DNA of 64,000 bases from HGM04593 sp045647885 (GTDB lineage: Bacteria > Bacteroidota > Bacteroidia > Bacteroidales > Bacteroidaceae). This document shows, piece by piece, positions 53,239-61,522 of the stretch. The position numbers were made by a program, and so were the translations under genes. Location of the stretch: positions 1 through 64,000 of the forward strand of contig JAZRMX010000040.1 in assembly GCA_045647885.1 (NCBI GenBank), in the 5' to 3' direction. Position 1 is the first letter of the stretch; the number at the start of each line of letters is the position of its first letter. The notes beneath the pieces were generated by a model. The model was not told where the DNA came from, made no database searches, and saw only the letters and a program-made list of their open reading frames with translations.

Positions 53239-54855
53239 TTATGCTTTGTTGGCTTTTTTCTGTTTCAACTTACGGTTCATAGTCTGTATGCACTCGCGAC
53301 GGGGTATAATTACCGAAACGCCGTTATACTCAATCTCCTCACGGATGATGTTGCAAAGCTCATCGTGATTCTTGGGTATAGGAAGCATTGCACGCACGTG
53401 CTCGGGCTCAACACCTAATCCCAAACAGATAGATTCAATACGGCCAGTACCAGCAGAATCCTGTCCACCGGTCATAGCAGTTGTAAGGTTATCCGAGATT
53501 ACAACGGTAATATTAGCCTTGCTATTAACAGCATCCAAAAGACCTGTCATACCGGAGTGTGTAAAGGTTGAATCTCCAATTACTGCTATTGCAGGGAAAA
53601 GACCGGAATCGGCAGCACCCTTTGCCATAGTAATAGAAGCACCCATATCTATACACGAAGAAATTGTGCGGAAAGGAGGCAATGCACCAAGTGTATAGCA
53701 ACCAATATCACTAAACACCTTTGCGTTGGGATACTCTTTAATCACATCGTTAAGCGCGGTATATACATCGCGGTGGCTACAGCCCTGGCACAATGCAGGA
53801 GGACGGGGAAGTACCACCTGGCTCTTGGCATAAACAGCCTTGCAAGGAAGACCGAAGGTAGCCTTAACACCGTCGGGGGTAAGCTCACCGGTACGGTTAA
53901 CCTCACCGGTGAGGCGGCCTTTTATTACCACAGGAGTGGGAAGTGTACCGCGCACCTGCTCCTCGACAATGGGCTGTCCTTCCTCGAGAACCACAAGCTC
54001 GTCACACATTGCTGCAAGCTCGTTTATAAGTTTCTTGGGTATGGGGTACTGTGTTATTTTAAGCACAGGGAAATCAACCTTGCTCTCGAACGCATCCATC
54101 AAATAATTGTATGCGATACCGCAGGTAATAACACCCTGTTTATAATGTTTCTCTTCGCCTGCGGGCAAAATAAGTTTGTTGTATTCAACGTTGCACGACA
54201 ACTCCTCGAGCTCCACAAGCTGCTTGGTAACCTCGTTGTTGCGGCGTATAGCGTTTGCAGGGAGAAGCACCCAATCTTTGGCTTTCTTGGGGAACGATAA
54301 TGTATTCTCCTCGCGAGGAGTATCGTCAATCTCAACAACAGCACGAGAGTGAGCCATACGTGTGGTTACACGCATAAGCACGGGAAGACCCTGCTCCTCT
54401 GAAAGGTCGAAGGCATACTTCATCATATCATAAGCCTCCTGCTGGTTCGAGGGCTCAAGCGAAGGAATCATCGCAAATTTTGCATAGAAGCGAGAGTCCT
54501 GCTCGTTCTGCGAAGAGTGCATCGAGGGGTCATCGGCAACAAGCACCACGACACCACCATTCACACCGGCCATAGCCGAGTTCACAAAGGGGTCGGCGCA
54601 AACGTTAAGACCAACGTGCTTCATACAGACCAACGCACGTTTACCCACATAAGAGACACCCAAAGCAGCCTCCATAGCTGTTTTCTCATTAGTACACCAA
54701 CGAGAATGGATACCACGCTCCTTGGTTATGGGTGACGACTGAATAAATTCTGTAATTTCGGTTGAGGGAGTTCCGGGATAGGCATACACTCCGCTTATTC
54801 CTGCGTTGAGCGCACCAAGAGCTATCGCCTGGTCTCCTAACAATAGTTTTTTCAT
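53239..54855 (-). CDS. iorA: Indolepyruvate ferredoxin oxidoreductase alpha subunit without ferredoxin tail
   Basis: 538 residues. N-terminal pyrimidine-binding domain (GISGVYAYPGTPSTEITEFI) and a thiamine diphosphate domain (PPALCQGCSHRDVYTALND, GDSTFTHSGMTGLLDAVNSK with the metal-binding GDS). In other species the protein is about 600 residues with a C-terminal 2[4Fe-4S] ferredoxin domain; here it ends at PRRECIQTMNRKLKQKK and has no Cys cluster. Electron transfer would need a separate ferredoxin. The operon is nitrilase-iorA-iorB. Confidence 0.9.
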   Translation of the reverse strand: MKKLLLGDQAIALGALNAGISGVYAYPGTPSTEITEFIQSSPITKERGIHSRWCTNEKTAMEAALGVSYVGKRALVCMKHVGLNVCADPFVNSAMAGVNGGVVVLVADDPSMHSSQNEQDSRFYAKFAMIPSLEPSNQQEAYDMMKYAFDLSEEQGLPVLMRVTTRMAHSRAVVEIDDTPREENTLSFPKKAKDWVLLPANAIRRNNEVTKQLVELEELSCNVEYNKLILPAGEEKHYKQGVITCGIAYNYLMDAFESKVDFPVLKITQYPIPKKLINELAAMCDELVVLEEGQPIVEEQVRGTLPTPVVIKGRLTGEVNRTGELTPDGVKATFGLPCKAVYAKSQVVLPRPPALCQGCSHRDVYTALNDVIKEYPNAKVFSDIGCYTLGALPPFRTISSCIDMGASITMAKGAADSGLFPAIAVIGDSTFTHSGMTGLLDAVNSKANITVVISDNLTTAMTGGQDSAGTGRIESICLGLGVEPEHVRAMLPIPKNHDELCNIIREEIEYNGVSVIIPRRECIQTMNRKLKQKKANKA

Positions 54856-54889
54856 CTTTATCTATTTTTTATTTTATCCTAATATATAA

Positions 54890-55645
54890 TTATAATTCCT
54901 TATCATTTTCCAACACGGGGAAATTCCTGCGCAGGCGCTCCATCATTTCCCACTCCAGCCCGGCTGTAGCGCTTCCCTGATAGCGTGAACGGCAACGCGC
55001 TATTTCCTGACCGTAAGGGTTAAGTATTACACTGTGCCCTACATATGTGCCAAAGCCATCACTACCCACACGGTTCGACGCAGCCACATAACACTGGTTC
55101 TCTATGGCACGCGCTCTTATGAGAGTATCCCAGGCAAGCATACGGCTTTCTGGGAAATTGGCCGAGATGAGCAACATATCGTAATCGCCTTTATTGTGCA
55201 GAAATATAGGGAAACGTATGTCGTAACATATTACAGGGCGTACACGAACTCCGCGCCACTCCCAAATGACTTTTTTGTCACCGGGGGTATACACCTTGTC
55301 CTCGCCGCTGTACTCAAAAAGGTGGCACTTGTCATAGTAACGCACCGCCCCGTCGGGAGTAACAAAATACATGCGGTTGCGGTATACAGCGTCGCTTTCA
55401 CGCGTCATCACAGTACCGGCTATAGCGGCATCGTACTCCTTTGCCCACAAGCGGAACTGTTGCACTGTGGGGCCATCAACAGGCTCGGCAACGCCTTGTG
55501 GCTGCATACAGAAGCCCGTAGAGCACATTTCGGGGAACAAATAGATGTCGGCTTTTTCGGCTTTTTTAATCAACCGCGCCATCTCCTTGAGATTGGCAGC
55601 CACATTGTTCCACACTATATTCTGTTGTATAATCGTTACTTTCAT
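54890..55645 (-). CDS. Nitrilase-family amidohydrolase, omega-amidase-like (YafV/Nit2)
   Basis: 251 residues. The Glu-Lys-Cys triad is E39 (LFPEMCSTGF), K106 (YYDKCHLFEY) and C140 (RPVICYDIRFP), and the end of the active domain is NFPESRMLAWDTLIRARAIE. The family removes the amide from alpha-ketoglutaramate or ketosuccinamate, products of glutamine- or asparagine-linked transamination. It is first in an operon with iorA and iorB (34 bases), where such transamination would supply the arylpyruvates. The start at 55645 (MKVTIIQQN) is used; the longer frame adds 39 unrelated residues. Confidence 0.88.
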   Translation of the reverse strand: MKVTIIQQNIVWNNVAANLKEMARLIKKAEKADIYLFPEMCSTGFCMQPQGVAEPVDGPTVQQFRLWAKEYDAAIAGTVMTRESDAVYRNRMYFVTPDGAVRYYDKCHLFEYSGEDKVYTPGDKKVIWEWRGVRVRPVICYDIRFPIFLHNKGDYDMLLISANFPESRMLAWDTLIRARAIENQCYVAASNRVGSDGFGTYVGHSVILNPYGQEIARCRSRYQGSATAGLEWEMMERLRRNFPVLENDKEL

Positions 55646-55814
55646 CTCTTTTGCATTATCCCACACTTGCAAACACGCAAGAACAATGGGAAATGCAAAT
55701 TTAGAAAAACTTTTTATAAATAAGGTAAAGAGACACTCTTTTTTACAATCAGGCAAAAGCATTTAAAAAAAATCATCGCAACCAAGAGTGTTTACAATGC
55801 ATTTTGTTAGAAAA

Positions 55815-55840
55815 GCCCCTCAACACAAATGTTGAGAGGC
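55815..55840. other. Hairpin with flanking TTTTGTTAG copies
   Basis: CTCAACA and TGTTGAG form a 7-base stem, extended by GCC/GGC beyond a one-base mismatch. TTTTGTTAG lies on both sides in direct orientation (55802-55810, 55856-55864), with an inverted copy CTAACAAAA at 55880-55888. It may be a terminator or the trace of a small mobile element. Confidence 0.4.
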
Positions 55841-56012
55841 AGTGCAAAGATTGAGTTTTGTTAGGTTAAAAAAGAACGTCTAACAAAAAGTGTCATATTC
55901 CGTTGAGAAAAGAATAACTAATGAAAAAAAACTCACCTTATGTAGGTTACAAAAGCATATTTCAACAAACATACTGTAATGAAAAAGTGCAATAAAAGCC
56001 TAATTACAATAT

Positions 56013-56195
56013 TTACAAGAACATTGTCATATAGACAGGTATGTAATCTACGCCATTTTCACGCTTGTAATCCTTTGTATAGATTACATATTTGTTCATT
56101 ATACGGTCGGAGAACTTAGTGCAAAATTCATCCAATGATTTGTACGAATTATATCTTTTGCCATTGTCTTTAAATTTAATGCAAAAATAAGTTTT
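56013..56195 (-). pseudogene. Decayed C-terminal fragment of a protein gene, possibly an AAA ATPase
   Basis: An open minus-strand frame of 60 codons ends in a normal stop (56013-56015) but has no start; a stop codon (56196-56198) cuts it upstream. The peptide has natural composition and ends with YVIYTKDYKRENGVDYIPVY then MTMFL, which is like the C-terminus of Bacteroidales AAA-type ATPases of the DUF4143/DUF234 class (from memory). It is too short to work and lies next to the CRISPR locus, so it looks like the remainder of a lost accessory gene. Confidence 0.55.
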
Positions 56196-56310
56196 TTATA
56201 TCATCCACCAAATATTTTAGCACAAAATGCCGTTTTCCACCATTTCCACAACACTACATTTGCCAATTTCCACCCAATATAACAAAACTAAGTGACTATC
56301 CATTTTAAAC

Positions 56311-56396
56311 AAAAAAACCTCCACGGAGTACGCGGAGGTATAGGTCTTTCAACCTTCGGCATTTAGCCTTATTGTGGTAAGATGTAGAAATACTTA
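56311..56396 (-). ncRNA. tracrRNA of the type II-C CRISPR system
   Basis: On the minus strand: anti-repeat (plus 56371-56389) complementary to the 5' part of the CRISPR repeat over 16 of 19 bases, pairing TTGTGGT and GATGTAGAA with a 2-base internal bulge. Next comes AATAAGGCTAAATGCCG with a GGC/GCC nexus-like hairpin (56359-56369), then an AGGT/ACCT hairpin and a terminator stem ACCTCCGCG/CGTGGAGGT followed by seven T (56311-56317). It matches the layout of known tracrRNAs. The 5' end is set from the promoter and is approximate; the RNA would be about 86 bases. Confidence 0.88.
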
Positions 56397-56401
56397 CGAC
56401 A

Positions 56402-56433
56402 CAAAAATAGATGAATATTTGTTTTTTAACAAA
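56402..56433 (-). promoter_or_regulatory. tracrRNA promoter
   Basis: Minus strand TTTG-N20-TATTTTTG, an exact match to the Bacteroidota consensus boxes. -7 box at 56402-56409, -33 box at 56430-56433. It is divergent from cas9, whose start lies only 35 bases past the -33 box. Confidence 0.82.
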
Positions 56434-56468
56434 TTATTTCACTAAATTCACAAAAAAATAATTTCATC

Positions 56469-59400
56469 ATGGCAAGGATTTTAGGAATAGACCTCGGAAC
56501 AAACTCCATTGGATGGGCAATAACAGAGCAGACAGACAGCGGATACTCACTTATAGATAAAGGAGTTAACATTTTTCAAGAAGGCGTAGCACGAGAGGAG
56601 AACAACGAAGTTCCAATGGTACAGGAACGCACCCAAGCACGCGCTCTACGCCGTCACTACTTCCGTCGCCGTCTGCGCAAAATTGAAATTCTTAAAATAC
56701 TAATAAAACATAATTTATGCCCTCTGTTAACCGAGGCTGAATTGAATAATTGGAGATATAAAAAGCAATATCCCCTAAACAACACTTTTCTACATTGGCT
56801 ACGCACCGATGAAGATAGCGAGAAGAACCCCTACAAGGACAGATATCTTGCATTGACACAAATACTAGACCTACAAGAAGAAGAGGCACGATACACACTC
56901 GGCCGCGCCTTATATCACATTGGTCAAAGAAGAGGTTTCTTGAGCAATAGAAAGGATACTGCCAACGATGATGAGAACGGAAAGGTTAAAAGCGCCATAA
57001 AAGAACTCGACAACGCTATAACTGATAATGGTTGCGAATATCTTGGCGAATTCTATTACAAACTACACCAAGAAAAGAGTTGTATAAGAAACAAATATAT
57101 GAGTAGCGGATATGGATATGCCAACCGCAACGAACATTACAAAAAGGAGTTTGAAGCCATTTGTAAAAAACAGAACTTGCCCGAAGAGTTGACAAACGCC
57201 CTACGACGTGCGATATTCTTCCAACGCCCATTGAAATCACAAAAAGGCTTGGTTGGATACTGCACATTTGAAAAAAGGAAAGCACGCTGCCCCATTTCTC
57301 ACCCCCGTTTCGAGGAATTCAGGATGCTGCAAGTTCTAAACAACATAAAAATAAAAACACCATACGACGAATGTTTGCGCCCACTCACACCCAAAGAACG
57401 CGAAACAGCCATAACTACATTTATGCGCAAAAGCAAGCCCCACTTCGATTTTGAGGATATTGCAAAAAAACTAATCGCAAGCAAAAAGCAGACCTATGGT
57501 TATTATAAGGAACGCGAGGAAAAAGACTACTTGTTTAATTACAAAATGACCACATCGCTTTGCGGCAGCCCCACTACAACGGCACTAAAAGAATTGTTCG
57601 GCGAAGAGTGGTTACAAACAATATGCAGCATATACAAAAAAGCCAATGACAAAACAGAAGAACAGATATTAAATGATGTATGGCACGCTTTATTCTCTTT
57701 TGATAACGACGATAAATTAAAAGAGTGGGCAAAAGAAAATCTACAATTAAATGATGAGGATGCCGAAACATTTGCAAATATAAAAATAGAGCAAGGCTAC
57801 GCTTCATTGAGCCTCAATGCGATAAACAAGATACTCTCCTATCTGAGACTTGGTTATCGCTATGACGAGGCTGTACTACTTGGAAACCTGCATTGTGCCG
57901 TAGGCGATGAATTGTGGAACAACGAGCAGACACGTAAAGAGATAATAAACGATGTATGTACCGCCATAGAAGACTACCCCATAACAAAACGAGAGGAAAG
58001 CAAAAAAGAATACATCGCAAACATACTGCTTGATAACTACCAAATAGACTACGCACATAGCGACAAGCTATACCACCCCTCGCAAGTAGAAGGATACAAA
58101 GATGCCGAAAAAAATGAAAACGGAGTGTTACAATTAGGTTCACCCCGAACATCCTCGGTGCGCAACCCTATGGCAATGCGCGCACTTTTCCGCTTGCGTG
58201 CGCTAATCAACACCCTCTTAAGTGAAAGAAAGATTGACGCAGAAACAAGAATAAACATTGAAATGGCACGCGAATTAAACGATGCAAACAAAAGAGCAGC
58301 CATTAAACAATATCAAGACGAGCAAGATAAAAAGCACAAAGAATATGCCGAAAAGATAAGAGAACTCTACCACGAAGCAACCGGACAAGACATCACCCCT
58401 ACCCCTGACGAAATACTCAAGTATCAACTTTGGGAAGAACAAAACCACCAATGCCTATATACACAAGAGGAAATAGGTATAGCCGATTTCATTGGAGGAA
58501 ACACAACCTACGATATAGAACATACAGTTCCACGCTCACGTGGCGGTGATAATTCTCAAGCAAACAAAACGTTGTGCAACAGCGAATTCAATCGCAACAC
58601 AAAACGCACAAAACTGCCAAGCGAGTTAAGTTGTGCCTACAAAATTGAAGCAGTAATTGAAGGTCTTGGATGGGTTGAAAAAATTAAAGACCTTGAAAAA
58701 CAGATTGCACTACAAACAAAGAAAGCAAAAAGCGCAACAACAAAAGAAAACAAAGACAAAGCCATACAAAGACGCCACTACCTAAACATACACCTCGGCT
58801 ATTGGCGTGACAAACTCAATCGCTTCACGATGACCGAAGTCAGCGATGGTTTTACAAAACGCCAAGGCGTTGACATAGGTATAATAAGCCGCTATGCAAG
58901 AATGTATCTGCAAACAGCGTTTAAGAATGTACATACAGTAAAGGGAGCCACAACAGCAGATTTTCGTAAGATGTGGGGATTACAGGAAGAATATACCAAA
59001 AAGGAACGCGTAAATCACGTACACCACTGTATAGATGCTATAACCATAGCCTGCATTGGACACGGCGCATACACCGCTTGGAAACAATACAACTGCGACA
59101 CTGAACGCCACATATTCGACAATACTGCAAAACCTGTAGCCGAAAAACCTTGGAAAACATTCACCGAAGATATCAAGGCTGTGGCCAACGAAATACTTAT
59201 TTCGCACCACACAGCCGATAATATGCCTAAAAAAAGCCGCAAGAAGCTGCGCGTCAGAGGCAAAATACAACAAACCGCTTCTGGAGAAATAAAATACGCA
59301 CAAGGAGATGGCGCACGCCGCTCACTACACAAACAAACATTCTACGGAGCCATAATGCGCAACGATGAGGTAAAATACGTAGTTCGCAAACCACTATCCT

Positions 59401-60122
59401 CACTCGAAAGTAGCGACATAGACAAGATTGTCGACGAAGCTGTTAGAAACTGCGTTAAGGAAGCATACAAACGCGAGGGAAAAGATGCCTTGCAAAAACC
59501 GATATGTTTTAACGCCGAGAAAGGAGTATATATTAAAAAGGTTCGTATATACGCACCAAAAGTAAAACAACCCATACATTTAAAGAAACAAACATTTGAA
59601 TCGAAACACGAATACAAGCAAAGCTACTACGTTGTAAACGATAGTAATTACTGTATGGCAATGTACGAGGGAACCGACAATAAAGGGCGCACAAAACGTA
59701 GTTTTGAAATAGTAAACATATTAAACGCAAGTAAATTTTTCAACGGAAAAACAGGAGAAAGATTCATTGTTCCACAGTCCGACGAAAATGATTACCCACT
59801 TAAATACATTATAAAATGTGGCACAATGGTGCTCTTCTACGAAAAATCGCCCGAAGAACTCTACAGTTGCGACAGAAAAGAACTTGTAAAAAGACTATAT
59901 AAGGTAAAAGGTCTAGAAGGAGATGGACGAATTACATTCATACATCATCAAGAAGCAAGAAAAGATAAACTTGTAAGTCAAGAATGCGGTATGGGTTTTT
60001 CTAAATACGACATAGATACACCTCAAGCAAAATTAAGGTTAAGTTTATCCAATTTGAACGCATATATAGAAGGCTACGATTTTGAGCTTACAATAACTGG
60101 AGAGGTAAAATTCAAACATTAA
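56469..60122 (+). CDS. cas9: CRISPR-associated endonuclease Cas9, type II-C
   Basis: RNA-guided DNA nuclease of 1217 residues. RuvC-I LGIDLGTNSIGWA with D8; arginine-rich bridge helix about 53-80 (ERTQARALRRHYFRRRLRK); RuvC-II INIEMARELND with E598; HNH around IEHTVPRSRGG with H685 and the Asn-rich NSEFNRNTKR; RuvC-III HHCIDAITIACIG with H853 and D856. All nuclease residues are present. The REC lobe lies at about 80-570 and the C-terminal PAM-interacting part from about 950. No csn2 or cas4 follows, so II-C fits. Lower G+C than its neighbours suggests transfer. Confidence 0.96.
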   Translation: MARILGIDLGTNSIGWAITEQTDSGYSLIDKGVNIFQEGVAREENNEVPMVQERTQARALRRHYFRRRLRKIEILKILIKHNLCPLLTEAELNNWRYKKQYPLNNTFLHWLRTDEDSEKNPYKDRYLALTQILDLQEEEARYTLGRALYHIGQRRGFLSNRKDTANDDENGKVKSAIKELDNAITDNGCEYLGEFYYKLHQEKSCIRNKYMSSGYGYANRNEHYKKEFEAICKKQNLPEELTNALRRAIFFQRPLKSQKGLVGYCTFEKRKARCPISHPRFEEFRMLQVLNNIKIKTPYDECLRPLTPKERETAITTFMRKSKPHFDFEDIAKKLIASKKQTYGYYKEREEKDYLFNYKMTTSLCGSPTTTALKELFGEEWLQTICSIYKKANDKTEEQILNDVWHALFSFDNDDKLKEWAKENLQLNDEDAETFANIKIEQGYASLSLNAINKILSYLRLGYRYDEAVLLGNLHCAVGDELWNNEQTRKEIINDVCTAIEDYPITKREESKKEYIANILLDNYQIDYAHSDKLYHPSQVEGYKDAEKNENGVLQLGSPRTSSVRNPMAMRALFRLRALINTLLSERKIDAETRINIEMARELNDANKRAAIKQYQDEQDKKHKEYAEKIRELYHEATGQDITPTPDEILKYQLWEEQNHQCLYTQEEIGIADFIGGNTTYDIEHTVPRSRGGDNSQANKTLCNSEFNRNTKRTKLPSELSCAYKIEAVIEGLGWVEKIKDLEKQIALQTKKAKSATTKENKDKAIQRRHYLNIHLGYWRDKLNRFTMTEVSDGFTKRQGVDIGIISRYARMYLQTAFKNVHTVKGATTADFRKMWGLQEEYTKKERVNHVHHCIDAITIACIGHGAYTAWKQYNCDTERHIFDNTAKPVAEKPWKTFTEDIKAVANEILISHHTADNMPKKSRKKLRVRGKIQQTASGEIKYAQGDGARRSLHKQTFYGAIMRNDEVKYVVRKPLSSLESSDIDKIVDEAVRNCVKEAYKREGKDALQKPICFNAEKGVYIKKVRIYAPKVKQPIHLKKQTFESKHEYKQSYYVVNDSNYCMAMYEGTDNKGRTKRSFEIVNILNASKFFNGKTGERFIVPQSDENDYPLKYIIKCGTMVLFYEKSPEELYSCDRKELVKRLYKVKGLEGDGRITFIHHQEARKDKLVSQECGMGFSKYDIDTPQAKLRLSLSNLNAYIEGYDFELTITGEVKFKH

Positions 60123-60128
60123 CATACA

Positions 60129-61016
60129 ATGCTCAAGCGCACACTCTTTTTCACCACACCCTACTCGTTGAGTTTGAAAAATAATCAAATGATTATAAAA
60201 ACACGCGAGATGCCCGATATGCAAAAAAGCATACCAATAGAAGATATTGGCTTCGTTATTCTTGAGAACCAACAAACAAGCATCACGCTACCGCTGCTCA
60301 ACGCCCTGTCGGACAACAACGTAGCTGTTATAATCTGCGGCAGCAACTATATGCCAAACGCAATGTTACTGAACCTTGATTCAAACAGAACACAAGGAGA
60401 GAGTTACCGCTCACAAATTGAGGCAAGTGAACCTGTGAAGAAAAACTTATGGAAACAAACCATAGAATCTAAAATACGTAACCAGGCGGCCTTGCTTTCT
60501 AAACTGGGAAAAGATGGAGATAAATTAAAACCATATTACAGCAATGTAAAAAGCGGTGACAACGAAAACCGCGAGGGAGCCGCCGCACGAATATATTGGA
60601 ACGAACTATTTGGGAACAACTTTGTGCGTTCACGGGAAGGAGATGCTCCAAACAATTTACTTAATTATGGTTATACACTATTAAGAGCTGCTATGGCGCG
60701 AGCACTTATGGGTTCGGGCCTTTTACCGGCAATAGGAATATTCCACCGCAACCGTTACAACTCGTTTCCACTAGCCGACGATATAATGGAGCCCTATCGA
60801 CCATATGTAGATGAAATTATATTCAACATACACGCCAATGGAGAAAGAGAACTGACTAGAGATGTTAAAGCCGAAATAACACGCCTACTTTTTACCGACA
60901 CACATTTTGGTAAAGTAACCCACCCTATGGAAGTTGCTCTCACAAGTACAAGTGCATCACTTGTAAAATGTTTCAATGGAACACTAAAAAAAATAGTATA
61001 TCCACAACTGAAATAG
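60129..61016 (+). CDS. cas1: CRISPR integrase Cas1
   Basis: Catalyses insertion of new spacers as a complex with Cas2. 295 residues; metal-ligand residues E149 (NREGAAARIYW), H206 (GIFHRNRYNSF) and E221 (DDIMEPYRP) are present. It starts 6 bases after cas9 and is 4 bases before cas2, so the three genes form one operon. The intact active site means that spacer uptake can still be active. Confidence 0.96.
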   Translation: MLKRTLFFTTPYSLSLKNNQMIIKTREMPDMQKSIPIEDIGFVILENQQTSITLPLLNALSDNNVAVIICGSNYMPNAMLLNLDSNRTQGESYRSQIEASEPVKKNLWKQTIESKIRNQAALLSKLGKDGDKLKPYYSNVKSGDNENREGAAARIYWNELFGNNFVRSREGDAPNNLLNYGYTLLRAAMARALMGSGLLPAIGIFHRNRYNSFPLADDIMEPYRPYVDEIIFNIHANGERELTRDVKAEITRLLFTDTHFGKVTHPMEVALTSTSASLVKCFNGTLKKIVYPQLK

Positions 61017-61020
61017 AAAA

Positions 61021-61359
61021 ATGAGCGAAATACGTTTAAACGCCTATCACGTTATGTGGTTATTTGTTTTCTTCGATTTACCCACTGGCACCAAAACCGA
61101 AAGACGCAATGCTGCACTTTTTCGTAAAGGATTGGAGAAAGACGGGTTTACAATGATGCAATACTCTGTTTACACACGCCACTGCGGTTCAAAAGAGAGT
61201 ATGAACGCACACATAGGAAGAGTAAAAAAACTAATACCAAACGCAGGGCATATAAACGTATTGAGTGTAACCGATAAACAATTTAGCGAGATGCACAATT
61301 TTTGGGGCAAAATAGAAAAAGCAAAACCCGAAGCAGTACAACAGTTAGAGCTGTTTTAA
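61021..61359 (+). CDS. cas2: CRISPR-associated protein Cas2
   Basis: Partner of Cas1 in spacer acquisition. 112 residues with the ferredoxin-like fold: YHVMWLFVFFDLPTGTKTER carries the conserved Asp19, then HIGRVKKLIPNAGHINVLSV. The end KPEAVQQLELF is typical of II-C Cas2. It is last in cas9-cas1-cas2 and the leader and array follow directly. Confidence 0.95.
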   Translation: MSEIRLNAYHVMWLFVFFDLPTGTKTERRNAALFRKGLEKDGFTMMQYSVYTRHCGSKESMNAHIGRVKKLIPNAGHINVLSVTDKQFSEMHNFWGKIEKAKPEAVQQLELF

Positions 61360-61522
61360 GCAAACTGTATTTATAATTTTGATATTATACAAAAACTTGT
61401 TACTTTCGCACTATAAGGTAAGAAAAAACTCTTCATTCCACTTCCTTTGATTCCACAAAGTACATTTTTCATAAGAAAAATCACTTGTAACAAACATAAA
61501 ATCAAGGAGAAACAACACATAG
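61360..61522 (+). other. CRISPR leader
   Basis: 163 AT-rich bases between cas2 and the first repeat. It holds the promoter above, an A/T-rich stretch and ends in GGAGAAACAACACATAG before repeat 1. Transcription would give about 110 bases of leader RNA. Confidence 0.7.
61378..61408 (+). promoter_or_regulatory. Leader promoter of the CRISPR array
   Basis: TTTG (61378-61381), a spacer of exactly 19 bases, then TACTTTCG (61401-61408), one base off TAnnTTTG. It lies in the leader between cas2 and the first repeat and points into the array. Confidence 0.75.

Larger units (their letters stand above)
55646..56310. other. Gene-poor AT-rich region left of the tracrRNA gene
   Basis: 665 bases without an intact gene. 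It holds a likely nitrilase -7 box TAAATTTG on the minus strand (55696-55703), a hairpin (55815-55840) framed by copies of TTTTGTTAG (55802, 55856) and the inverted CTAACAAAA (55880), and the decayed coding fragment at 56013-56195. The rest is AT-rich with nothing recognisable. Confidence 0.6.
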
